A stretch of DNA of 64,000 nt from Gadus chalcogrammus (taxonomy: Eukaryota; Chordata; Actinopteri; Gadiformes; Gadidae), in contig NC_079414.1 in assembly GCF_026213295.1 (NCBI RefSeq), positions 1,630,130-1,694,129 on the forward strand, read 5' to 3'. Numbering within the stretch: the first letter of the stretch is position 1; every line of letters starts with the position of its first letter. The position numbers were made by a program, and so were the translations under genes. Shown here piece after piece: positions 42,588 through 53,213 of this stretch. The notes below the pieces were generated by a model. The model did not search any database. It saw nothing but the letters and a program-made list of their open reading frames with translations, and was not told where the DNA came from.

Positions 42588-43773
42588 AGCCTACAAAGTC
42601 ACCAGATGGGAACTGCTGCCATATCCGCTGCACCACACATGACGGGATGACGACCCGACAACTATGTCCTAAATATCCCCAACACCAGCTTACAAAGCTG
42701 CGATAGGCAAGGTGCCAAAAAACGCCTAAGGGACAAGGAGCGGAAATTTCTGTTGAACTGTTTTCAACAATAACCTCTTATAGGCTGGGCCTATACTGGG
42801 CAGCCCCCACCTCCAAACGAAACCAACTCTTTTTGAATGGTCTGACCATGCTCAACATAAAAAAATAGTTTGTTAGGAGGTGAGGGTGCACGGTAAGGCC
42901 CTGTAGCTCGCGGCCTTATAGTTTGTTTTTCTTTTAATGGTAAATTGATTCAAATCACAATTATAATATTAATAGTATAATATTGCTTTGGTTTTGTTTA
43001 GTGGGAGCCTACAGCCAAAATGACTTACTCTTCATCTGTTGTGTGCCTCACAGGTCCATAATCATACTTGTAGATATTGTAGATATTTTGTAGACTGTAT
43101 GTGTTTGTGTGCATGTTGTGTCATGCAGGTTATCGATTCTGGCACTTGGCTCATTCATCTTAGTACCTAATAAATACAATAAGACAAAATAACTACTGTG
43201 TAAAGTGACCTTGACATCACTGAGTACAACATGACTGCATCGGACAATACAGATTCAGGAAGCAACATCTGTTTTCCAGTCATACTTTTATTGAATTCTT
43301 TTTTTAAATCACTCATTAGTTCTACATAACAATGATTGCTATTGTAAACACATGGCTGAGACAACAGTGAACAGGTGAGATTTCTCGTAACTGGTATTGC
43401 TGAAGCAACATCTATTCGAGTAGGATTGTTATTTACAAAAAATGTTATCACTAATGAATAACAAACATGGTACAGTTGGCTGGAACTACAGTTAACAGGT
43501 GAGAATGATGAGATTACTCGTTTTCCATTACAAGTGGACTGATATTACTGTTGCTATATGGTAGAGATGATCTAAACATGCAATATAGTTTACTAGAAGT
43601 TAATTATAAGGTTTTGTGATGATAGTGGTAGGCTACTCATCTTCTGAGGATATATATATGTATATACATCCTCCGAAGATGATGGATAGATTACATGACA
43701 TCGTTCTCAACAAACTGTAGCTTAGCCTAAAGCTCATCAGTTTTACCTTTGGGATTACTCTACAGCAGACGTT

Positions 43774-43776
<3 letters not shown>
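42588..43776. other. 3' flank of the decayed gene; no further gene supported
   Basis: Short partial repeats (GGTGAGA, ACTCG words near 43376-43530) and an AATAAATAC at about 43168. Possible remains of the same transposon's 3' half, but nothing codes convincingly. Confidence 0.4.

Positions 43777-43835
<59 letters not shown>
43777..43835. repeat. (CA)n microsatellite
   Basis: 29 uninterrupted CA units. The minus-strand Cys/Val frame is an artefact. Next to it, 43855-43920 has TTCGAATAT-rich sequence typical of a hAT-like terminus. Confidence 0.97.
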
Positions 43836-43838
<3 letters not shown>

Positions 43839-43979
43839 TTGACGCCGAACTTCCTTATTCGAATATAATTCGAATATCAAAAAATAAATCAAAATTCAAA
43901 CGAATATTAGGCAGCCCTTAATATTCGAAGCTGTTATGGCAGGCCAAGAGGGAGAGCGTCGGAGAACCCGACGCAGTCT

Positions 43980-44140
43980 ACTCATAATATTGTAATGACC
44001 AAGGAAGAGGCATTGAATGAAGTATTGATTAGACAGGCATTTATTAGATACCTAATAAACCGTCGGAACACGCAGGACCGGTAACCATAGCAACGCAGGT
44101 ATACAAACCCCGCAAAGCCCAATCCAGGTCTTACTGAAGG
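43980..44140. repeat. Dispersed repeat, inverted partner of 51170-51310
   Basis: Shares, in opposite orientation, AATATTGTAAT, GAAGAGGCA, GAATGAAGTATTGATTAG, CCGGTAAC and AAGCCCAATCCAGG with 51170-51310. Family unknown. Confidence 0.7.
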
Positions 44141-44434
44141 AATTTAATGGTCAAAATATTATTAATAAATATTCGAATATATTCAAATATTAATAAACAA
44201 ACAAACTTCGAATATGATTTTTGGGCAAAAGTCAAAACTGTTTGGAATTCTTACATTAAAATGATCCAGCATGAACTGTGATCCATAGTACCGCGATATG
44301 ACATGGCTGTCGGTGTTGTCCGTGGGCCAGTACCTCACATGGATTTCCATCCGTTTGCTTTTAGTGGTTTTGTTTACTCTCATCGAACATGAGGACGTAC
44401 TGTTTATCGTTTACGCTGTGTGACAGCTCTCCTT

Positions 44435-44908
44435 TTATGAAAGATGCGATGCCGTATTTGGCCGTTTTGTTTTCACCTCAGGTGAACGACTTGGCAAACT
44501 CAGAATCTGGGAACATAGCAGCCAAGTACTAATGTCCTTGTTCGATTTGAAGGAATTATGTCTGCTCACCGTGTGGAGAACCCACAATACCCCCGCCTTC
44601 TGGGTTTCTGGTGGCGACACAAAGCCGGTTAACGCCGTCTGATGTGAAGTACTAGCCACGGATGCTGAACTTTTCAGTCCACTTCTTTCAAATAATACAG
44701 GCATCGGTGTAGTCCCGCAAGCTGCCACGGAGTATCGGATATATTTCTGAGACCTCATGTGGGACTCAAGAGCTTTTGCTCCCATGGTCCCTAGTATGAA
44801 TGCCTTTCGGGATAAACGACACCTTGCCTCGTAGTCACCTGCCTTTTCCAACCACCCCCGAAACTTATCCTCCTCAAACCATTTCTCATTGAATTTGCAC
44901 CGTCCCAT
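44435..44908 (-). pseudogene. hAT-type transposase N-terminus with damaged zinc finger
   Basis: ATG at 44908 (minus) opens MGRCKFNEKWFEEDKFRGWL, then DYEARCRLSRKAFILGTMGA and KALESHMRSQKYIRYS. The pattern is that of a BED/C2H2-like finger of fish hAT-type proteins. However, the second Cys of the C-x-x-C pair is Ser (CRLS) and the last His is Tyr (QKY), so zinc would not be bound. A Ser/Thr-rich tail follows and the frame ends at 44435. The TTCGAATAT-rich sequence at 43855-44220 may be part of the same element. No catalytic domain nearby. Confidence 0.5.
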
Positions 44909-44999
44909 CCTGAAAGTAGCGCAAGTTGGCCTGATGATGTCAACCGTCACTAGCCTAAATTAGCGCCAGCAAGTTAGCCTACTGATGACTGATGTCAAC

Positions 45000-45560
45000 G
45001 TTAACGTAACGTAAAACTCCTGAAAATGCCGTAATTAAAAGAGGCACTAGGTGATTTGTTGTGTGCGACAATTTCCCCTAGTCTTAAAAAACCCTCTGCA
45101 AAATGTAATACCTAGAGCAAATTTACAGTAAATTTAAGACAATTTATGGCCTTAATTTCACACAAAAAAAATTAAGACTTTTTAAGGACCCGCGGGAACC
45201 ATGTAAAAGTTTTTTCTGATTTTGTTTTAAATCTGAATATTCAAAGAACGAACCATACACGGATTGACGTGAAGACGAAATTGCTGTTGTTGTGTTTGAA
45301 GCTGGCGCGAGGGTTCTTTTTTATTATTGTATAGTTCCGGCCAGGGTTGATCTGAGACGTTTGCAGTGACGTCATGACGTTGCTCTCGCCGGCTCCTTGG
45401 CTGGCTCTGGCCGGTGTGAAACCAACTGGTTCATAACTGGGATAAGGCTGGAACCTGTTTGGAACTGGCCCTAGCACCAGCCCGGAACTGGCTCTTGGTT
45501 CATTTTGGTGTGAAAGCCCCATTAGACTGAACAGCACTGCAGCCAGAGTGGGTTTGTTAT
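45000..45560. other. Non-coding repeats, no gene
   Basis: 45120-45200 (TTAAGACTTTTTAAGGACCC) and 45241-45520 (AACTGG/GGAACTGG words) look like MITE or SINE sequence. The long minus frame 45669-45241 has no domain. Confidence 0.4.
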
Positions 45561-45563
45561 CGA

Positions 45564-45671
45564 CAGCGTTGCCAGATTGGGCAGATTTACCGCCCATTGA
45601 TAATTTTTCCAGCCTAACGTGATTAAAAGTAGCCCAATTGGGTGGGAAATCTTCCCAATCTGGCAACACTG
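45564..45671. mobile_element. 108-bp palindromic MITE (CAGYGTTGCCAGATTGGG)
   Basis: Left end CAGCGTTGCCAGATTGGG, right end is the inverse of CAGTGTTGCCAGATTGGG. Arms of ~40 bp pair (TTACCGCCCATTGATAA against TTGGGTGGGAAA). hAT-like ends; no clear 8-bp duplicate. Confidence 0.7.
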
Positions 45672-45842
45672 CTCACCAGCCAGGGATCCTGCTTATTGGT
45701 TCATAGCGCAGCCCGAAACGATTTTTGTGCGAATCAGACGCCTTAAGGTCACACCCACTCAGAGGAGGAATTTCCTCCTCTCTCCCATTGAAACCCATGT
45801 TATTCACCGGCCGCAGGTACTTTTGGGGAGATGAATGGGAGT

Positions 45843-46079
45843 CAACGGAGGCTGAGGGAGGACCTTCCTCCCTGATGTAATTGTCAATAGGCGATAGGGG
45901 GACCTAATGTCCCTTTACCCAGGGAAACAAACATTATGAATACAAAGGCATTAAAGTATAAAGTAGTCATATTTAAGGGCATTACCTCATTACAGTAGTC
46001 TGGGCAATCTACATTTTTTTATTCTCAACAATGTTAGGGAGGATCTTCCTCCCTCTCCTCAATGGAGAAGCCTCCACTG
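45843..46079. mobile_element. Short hAT-like MITE (CARYGGAGGCT ends)
   Basis: Left CAACGGAGGCTGAGGGAGGA, right inverse of CAGTGGAGGCTTCTCC, both followed by a GGAGG/CCTCC stem. 237 bp, non-coding. A similar GGAGGAA stem occurs at 45761-45785. Confidence 0.5.
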
Positions 46080-46112
46080 GTGCATATGCACGTACACACG
46101 CACGTGCACACA

Positions 46113-46410
46113 CCGTACGTCAAGACAAAGGCAGCGACACACTGGCCGAGCTAAGACGTCATGTATTTTAAAATGATCGGCTCAGCCATCGACACACACG
46201 CAGTTAAGAACACACGCACACGCACACACCGCAGCGACACTCGCCCAGGTAAGATTTTATGTTTTTAAACACAACGGCTCCGCCATGGACAAATGCGCAG
46301 ATAACAACACACACACGCAAGCACACACCACAGCGACACACTCCCCAGGTAATATGTTATGGTTTTAACCATAACGGCTCCGCCGTCGACAAACTCTCCC
46401 AGGTAACACG
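46113..46410. repeat. Three tandem ~107-bp units
   Basis: Each unit runs through GCAGCGACAC, CCCAGGTAA (or GCCGAGCTAAG), TTTTA, CGGCTCMGCC, CGACAAA/CGACACA and CACACGCA. Copies begin near 46127, 46232 and 46331. No coding function seen. Confidence 0.75.
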
Positions 46411-47171
46411 TTCTGTCCATAGACTGTAGAAATTGTGATAAAAGAAGGGAAGAGACCATTTCTCACCTCGAAAAGCAACGGCGGGTGGTTCATTTTGTAA
46501 TATAAAAAGAGTCAAATTAAACATTACAACGACCGGCATATCAACAGATAATTCACGTGATCTTAAAGAGACATTGTCCCTATAACACAGAACGAAAACA
46601 TGTCAATAACACAGTATGGTGCATTAAGTCTATAGAGTCAACCACAAGACTACACTTTGTTGCTCAAACTTAATATTACCCTCCTCCTTGAGCCTCCCCA
46701 AATGTCTTGCAATATTAATATCCCCTCCCCCCTTCGGACTGTTTTATTCATCTGTATGCTATGTGTGACTGTAGGCTACTGCTGCCTGTCTTGGCCAGGA
46801 CACTGGAAGCAATGTTTAATCTCAATGATGATTAATATTTTTAACTAAGCAATAGTAGTTGCCTTGCATTTTAAAATGTCAAAGCCCTTTTTCCCCTGAA
46901 TAACAGTAAACGCAATTTAATAATTGATTTGCATGCATAGTATACCGAACTTGCAACGATTACCCCTGTTACCATAATTTTACTAATTTTATAATGTAAT
47001 CAAATGCTCACACACTAGCTACTTCCAGACACACGTGTAAGTCCTGATATTCTCCTGATGGGCCGTGTGTGTGAACAACATATCCTGACATTAGTACCCT
47101 GAAAATCTCTTTAATAATACTACCCCTGAGTATTTTTTCCATAGGAAATGTAAATTACCTTATATAGCAGG

Positions 47172-47815
47172 AAACCGGTGGATTGCTTACTCCGGGTAGG
47201 AAATGAGTCCTTAGCCCAAGTGAAGGAGTTCAAGTACCTCGGGGTCTTGTTCGTGAGTGAGGGTACTATGGAGCGTGAGATTGGCCGGAGAATCGGAGCA
47301 GCGGGGGCGGTATTGCGTTCGCTTTACCGCACCGTTGTTACGAAAAGAGAGCTGAGCCGCAAGGCAAAGCTCTCGATCTACCGGTCGATCTTCGTTCCTA
47401 TCCTCACCTATGGTCATGAGGGTTGGGTGAGACCGAAAGGACGAGATCGAGGGTACAAGCGGCCGAGATGAGTTTTCTCAGAAGGGTGGCTGGCGTCTCC
47501 CTTAGGGATAGGGTGAGAAGCTCAGCCATCCGTGAGGAACTCGGATTAGAGCCGCTGCTCCTTTACTTAGAAAGGAGTCAGCTGAGGTGGTTCGGGCATC
47601 TGGCAAGGATGCCCACTGGGCGCCTCCCTTGGGAGGTGTTTCAGGCACGTCCAGTGGGGAGGAGACCTCGGGGAAGACCCAGGACTAGGTGGAGAGATTA
47701 TATCTCAACACTGGCCTGGGAACGCCTCGGGATCCCCCCTGTCAGAGCTGGTCAATGTGGCCCGGGAAAGGGAAGTCTGGGGCCCCCTGCTTGAGCTGCT
47801 CCCCCCGCAGCTATT
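47172..47815 (+). pseudogene. RTE-type LINE (Rex3/Expander-like), 3' fragment
   Basis: Frame 47178-47471 reads QVKEFKYLGVLFVSEGTMER, then RSLYRTVVTKRELSRKAKLS and YRSIFVPILTYGHEGW. Frame 47423-47794 continues RTRSRVQAAEMSFLRRVAG, EELGLEPLLLYLERSQLRWF and RRPRGRPRTRWRDY. These are the thumb and C-terminus of an RTE-clade reverse transcriptase. The copy is 5' truncated at about 47172 and has one frameshift near 47430; the catalytic core is absent. Confidence 0.85.
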
Positions 47816-49886
47816 TAACGATGTAGGTAAACGAATGTTATACATTGTAAAATTATAGGCAAAATGTTATTATATTATGTGCACAGAAAGTTTTTACATT
47901 ATCGACTGTGGTTTCCACATTGTTGACATAGGTTTTGGAAGTGATATTATATACTACTAGAGTTTTCTCAACCTCTAGTTTTAGTTAAACCCGTGTGTGC
48001 CTCCGGATGATTTCATGAATTGCAACGACAGCGTTGGGTTTTCCGACATCTCTGACGAGAATAACGGGATTGTAGCCGTTTGCAGCCTCCCAGACTCCTG
48101 CCGGAGCTGAATTCCAGGAAGAGCTCAGCTCCGGGGGCCAGCGGGTTGCCGTTAATCGTCTGATCTGTGATGAAATCATGCGTTGTTTAATTTTGGGACA
48201 ATTGCTGCCTTTATCGGAATAAAAAAATGATGATGTAAAAAAACAATTGTCTGTATACTTCACAAAAGTCGACCCTGTTGAAAAATCCTGGCTACGCTAT
48301 TGATATATACACAGACAAACAGACATAGACACAATAAAGGCCAAATCAAATTTCCTGAACGTATGCAAAATCCACACAGATCAACGTGGCTGCTCGGACT
48401 GCGCAAGCCCCTTCTTTTAGGTAGGGAGTAGTACATCAACGGCTCTTCAGTTCAGATCAGTGCATCGGAACTGAATGATTCTGCAACATCTCTTTCATAC
48501 AAATTAATTAATTCTTCAACTTATTGCACTGGAAAAAGGGTTTTAAGCCGTACTTCATCTGATTATTATTTTGTAATTCAATTCAAATAAACATTTTTTG
48601 TTTTATTTTTAGAATAACTTTTTTTTATTTCAAAATACTGTGAAATATAGATATTTTTAATTAGGAGCTCAATTAAGAAATATCCATTTTGACAAATGTA
48701 AAATTTTAAGGTTGTGTATTCAACTGATTAATACTTTTGTCATTCAATCCAAATATTTTTGTTTTGTTTTCTTCCTAAAACACTGTTATATTTGATTAGG
48801 AGCTCAATTTAGAAATAGTTGTTCAGACAAATGTACAATTTCAAGGTTACGTACAAGCCTGCGCATGCGCATTAAATACAAAGACGCTTACGACTACTGG
48901 ACCAAACCGCAGTGTTGCCAACTTAGCGATTTTGTCGCTATATTTAGCTACTTTTCAGACCCCTTTGGCGACTTTTTTTCAAAACAGCGACAAGCGACAA
49001 ATCTAGCTTCTTTTTCAGCTGCTATTGGTGACTTTTGGCGACTTTTTGAGGTGAAAGCACTAGCCTTGACCAGAGTGACGATGACTCACTGGTTCTGTGA
49101 GCTAGTACAGTCTGTCTGTGTCTGGAGGGAGGTCTGGAGTAGGTTTAACTCTGCCATTTAGATTGTTAATACATATGATGTCGAATCCAGACAGAAGCGC
49201 CCCAAGGCCATGAAGCGGCGAGAGCCGAGCGGGAAAAAATGATGATGATGATGTATACAAAAATATGTTATGTTTAAAAATGTTCATGTTTGAATGAGAA
49301 ACAATTGTTTGATTAAATTGTAATCTTTTTGATTGGATAAAACAAATTATTTCTGATAGATATTTCTTAAATGAGAAACAATTGTTGGAGTGAATCAATA
49401 TTTTTTTGTTTAGGATTTAACATACGATTTAAACGTATTAACTTCATTCAAAGAATAGAATTATACTTGGTGCCAAGTTGTATTATTTTGTTTTTATGAA
49501 CATAGGAAATATTGTTTGAGGCAAGCTATATATTTGTCATTGGCTCAAGTTATGTAATATAGATGTGAACCATTACCCTTGTTTTTTTTAATTGAAAACA
49601 GAAGGCTTTTTCCAGTGTGTCGATGGAGCATACTCGATCTCCCAACTCCTTTCCCGGTTTGCTCATCGGTTCATGTGCATTTGAATTCTGAAACGATATA
49701 CTGCCCCCTTGTTTACATGTAAATGTGCAGTGGAAGCAGAACTGCAGGCAATTCTTCAGCTGGTCTCTGAATCCAAATGTGGATACTGAGAAACGTGGGG
49801 AGCACAGGACTGTAAATTCAGCTTAGATAGACACGCAAACATTTATACCTCAGAAGAATCTCTGACTGAGGCGTGTCGGGACTTAC
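47816..49886. other. Mostly non-coding; hAT-like MITE end at 48904
   Basis: 47991-48060 resembles 676-740. 48520-48850 has two similar A/T-rich stretches (AGGAGCTCAATTWAGAAAT). 48904-49060 begins CAGTGTTGCCAACTTAGCGA and repeats GCGACTTTT words, a hAT-like end; its partner was not located. No gene is supported. Confidence 0.5.
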
Positions 49887-49959
49887 TTGAGGTCCTGGAA
49901 GGGTTCAGCTCTGACATGCGACGTCTCCACAGAATGGCCAAACACCACGCCTTCGTCTC
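49887..49959 (-). CDS. Possible single exon of an unknown (host?) gene
   Basis: On the minus strand a long CT tract and CTACAG precede 49959, and CTCAA/GTAAGT follows 49887, so both splice sites match consensus closely. The 73-nt segment is open in the frame DEGVVFGHSVETSHVRAEPF then QDL. No family recognised. It is the only segment in the window that looks like an ordinary conserved exon without transposon features. Neighbouring exons would lie outside the big palindrome or be hidden by it. Confidence 0.35.
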
Positions 49960-49961
49960 CT

Positions 49962-49964
<3 letters not shown>

Positions 49965-50011
<47 letters not shown>
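49965..50011. repeat. (GA)n microsatellite
   Basis: About 23 GA units. On the minus strand it forms the pyrimidine tract of the possible exon acceptor. Confidence 0.97.
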
Positions 50012-50012
<1 letters not shown>

Positions 50013-50126
50013 CTGTTCAGGACTGGTTTCTAAATTCTGGAAAGAAACTGAACAGGTAACCCTTCCTTTTACAGTCCCCTAATTACTAGGTATTTACCCG
50101 GTACATACATGGTAAATCATAGTGTA

Positions 50127-50340
50127 TTACTGGGTAATTACCACTGGTAATAAGAAGGTAAATACAGAGGTAGTTACCGGGTAAATACATGGTAAATCAT
50201 AGTGTATTCCTGGGTAATTACCACTGGTAATAAGAAGGTAAATACAGAGGAATTATCTGGTAAATTATAGTGTATTACTGTGTAATTACCACTGGTAATA
50301 AGAAGGTAAATACAGAGGAATTACAGCTGATGTACTAAGT
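50127..50340. repeat. Subterminal tandem repeats of the palindrome
   Basis: Three ~80-bp units with TTACCACTGGTAATAAGAAG and GTAAATACAGAGG. The mirror image is at 58030-58260. TTACCACTGGTAA is itself palindromic, a plausible protein-binding array near the ends. Confidence 0.85.
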
Positions 50341-50573
50341 AAAACCTCCACTATTACCAATCAACTCAACTAAGTAGCGTGTAGTTGTAACTGTTTTAGG
50401 TTGGTAATAAATCAGATATTGTGTACTTCCTAGGAAAATTAGGCAACCAATTCTTAGAAACACCTATTATCCAAGGTTTATGTTGGTAACAGCCCAAATT
50501 TAATGATGTACTATTAGCATAGTACTTTCCAATAAAATACTTTTTCTTAGTTATTATTCATAGCTACACCCAT

Positions 50574-51456
50574 CAGGGCTCCAGACTAACTTTTTCCTTG
50601 GGTGCACTGGTGCGCCTAAATTTTTAATTTGGGTGCACCAGCACGTATTTATGGTGCACCCAAGTTTTGAGTTGTTGGGGGGGGGGGTTGGACCGTGCCT
50701 GCCTTGCGCTGAGTTGTTGACGGGGGGGGGGGGGGGGGTGGGGGGGGCAACCTGGGCAGCTGCACCGGTTGCACCGTCGATATTTACGCCATTGATTAAT
50801 AATATCTTGACCATTAAATAAATGCCGAATCTGTATCTCTCATAAAGAATATCGTCAGACAATGCCAAGGGATCGGTTCTGTCCCGAAAAACCCTCTGTC
50901 TCCGGAGAGACGCCTGTACGATAAGTGCGTCGAGGTCCATGGGAACACCCACAAATGGTGACGCCATTATCGGAGGAGGGGCTAGGAAGCTGTGCACGCC
51001 GATATAAGTAGCCGATCTCCGGGTAGACTCGCTGAAAAGCTGCTCCCGACCAGGTTTGGTTGCGAGCGTAAGTCACCATGGTGATACAGCGACGCTTAAA
51101 GAGATCGACTTTCATGGTACAGCTAACCCAGGCTTTCAGCTCAACATACCTCGCTAACCCTCTAATCGAGCTTCGTAGTACAGGCCCCTGGATTGGGCTT
51201 CGCGGGTTTGTTTCCCGGCGTTTCTATTGTTACCGGGACCTAATCAATACTTCATTCACTGCCTAATCAATACTTCATTCACTGCCTCTTCCGTGGTTAT
51301 TACAATATTATGAATAGACTGCTCTGTAAAAAAATAAATAATAATTATACCAGATACATTTTCAGTCGCACCGGTGCGCCCAAATAAAATATTTGGTCGC
51401 ACTACCCCGAATTCTAGGCGCATGTGCGCCCAAATTAGGCGCACTCTGGAGCCCTG
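50574..51456. mobile_element. Element with CAGGGCTCCAGA ends, inserted in the left arm
   Basis: Left CAGGGCTCCAGACT, right inverse of CAGGGCTCCAGAGT, flanked by CCCAT (50569-50573 and 51457-51461). The right arm of the palindrome keeps the empty site near 57790-57800 with a single CCCAT equivalent. The 5-bp duplicate with hAT-like ends recalls the 5-bp-duplicating hAT group, but other superfamilies are possible. It contains a Harbinger-like gene fragment and G-tracts. Confidence 0.75.
50823..50966 (-). pseudogene. HARBI1-like (PIF/Harbinger nuclease) N-terminal fragment
   Basis: ATG at 50966 (minus strand) opens MASPFVGVPMDLDALIVQ, then ASLRRQRVFRDRTDPLAL and DDILYERYRFG. Arg-rich RVFRDR followed by YERYRF is the hallmark N-terminus of Harbinger-type nucleases (HARBI1 family). 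After RYRFG the similarity ends and the frame enters low-complexity sequence, so the DDE domain is absent. It is a captured or nested piece within the CAGGGCTCC element. Confidence 0.6.
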
Positions 51457-51599
51457 CCCATTTAGAAAGGGTTCATTCGATTTACTATTATGGAATTACT
51501 TACCTGGTAACAACCTCTGCAGGAACAGTTTTCCTCTGATGTCATGGTACATCTTCTTAAATACAGGGCCGTTTGTTTCCATGGTATAACCAGGTTCTT

Positions 51600-52190
51600 A
51601 GCATATCATTTATGATAGATACATTCCTTTATCCGTGCAGTCAACACAAACTTGTACCATGTTCGTTCTGCGACATTACCAAGTAAAACACGACAATTTA
51701 CCCAGTAAGTAAGCTGAAACTGTACTGTAAAAGGAAGCCTCGTTTGTTTCCATGGTATTACCTGGTTCTTACCATATCATTTAAAATAGATACATTCCAT
51801 TGTCCATTCAGTCAACACAAACTTGTACCATGTACGTTCTGCGACGTTACCAAGTAAAACACGACAATTTACCCAGTAATTAAGCTGAAACTGTACTGTA
51901 AAAGGAAGCCTTGTTTGTTTCCATGGTATTACCAGGTTCTTACCATATAATTTGTAATACATTATTCCCTTTTCCATGCAGTCAACACAAACTTGTACCA
52001 TGTACGTTCTGGGACGTTACCATGTAAAACACGACAATTTACCCAGTAATTAAGCTGAAAATGTACTGTAAAAGGAAGCCTTGTTTGTTTCCATGGTGTT
52101 ACCAGGCTCTTACCATATAAGTTGTAACTGGTTATTCCCTTTTCCATGCAATCAACACAAACCATATATGTTCTGCAACATCGTTCACCA
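51600..52190. repeat. ~180-bp tandem repeats in the left arm
   Basis: About three to four units built on TTTGTTTCCATGGTATTACC, GTCAACACAAACTTGTACCA and CGACGTTACCAAGTAAAACA. The mirror copy is at 57080-57680. The long plus-strand frame 57251-57661 there is only this repeat read through. Confidence 0.85.
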
Positions 52191-52500
52191 TTAGTTAAGC
52201 ACTTTATTGTTGTTATAAAACCCCAAACCACTGTTGATGAAAGGCATATTAAAATTAAACAAAATCAAAGGCTTATCTTTCAAACAATGCATATCTCACA
52301 AACAGGCACTGAACACTGAAAAAATCGTACAAAAAAAAGAGCCGACCACATCAACTCAATTTAAATGTTACTGATTGTGTTTTGATAAAACACATGACAG
52401 TGTTAGGGCAAGTGACCACAAGGAAGACTGCTTCAACCTCTACAATTTGGATAAGTGGTGAATGCCATGCAGCAATCTGCCTATGGGAGCATCTTTGTGG

Positions 52501-52692
52501 TCATTCGCAAACCAATGAGTCCACTCGATGAATGAGAGATGGCTCTTTAGTGTCTTCTCTGTGAGATATCCCTGCAGTCTCCACATCTGGGATTTGAAGG
52601 CTGACCAAGACCTGACCAGGTACCTTCAAATCTCCCCTTCCATACTGTAATAAAGAATCAGAAGACAAGAAAATATACATCAGGACTGTCAA
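52501..52692 (-). other. Exon-like segment conserved in both arms (mirror at 56559-56750)
   Basis: In each arm TTCTTTATTACAG precedes TATGGAAGGGGAGATTTG. The frame YGRGDLKVPGQVLVSLQIPD continues for about 50 codons (HREDTKEPSLIHRVDSLVCE) before a stop, with only a few substitutions between arms (for example V or G in IPDVE/IPDGE). No domain recognised. Conservation may only reflect the recent duplication of the arms. Confidence 0.35.
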
Positions 52693-53213
52693 TTAATGAA
52701 CATTTCTAGAACATTTGTATAACTCAACGATTATTTTGTTTATCAGTTAAGAAAGGATGCTGGCCCTCTGGCCATTGTGTTTGGTCATATTGAAAAGAGA
52801 AAAAGGCATAGCCATAAATACAGTTAATAGGACGGGAGGGGACAGGCTGTTAGCTCCGGTTAGCACTTTAGCATCGAGCTAGCGGAGCTTCTGTCATTCA
52901 AACAACTCGGACATGTTGCTTAAAACCTATATCACCCAATTTATTAAAATATCCGGATTTAATCGGGCTCTCTCCCATAAGTACAGTTAATAGGACGTGT
53001 AGAGACAGGCTCTGTTAGCCCCGGTTAGCGCGATGCTAAAGAGCAGCTCTACCGGAGCATGCCACCTCAACAGGTGCAAGTTAGCCTCCGGTTTGATATT
53101 CGCCGGATATTCAGTTTTCCACCCAATCGGATTCATCAACATAAGTGCAATACATTACGGGCTTAGTATGTTGAGGACGGTTTAGGACACCGTATGGTGA
53201 AAAATCACAAACA

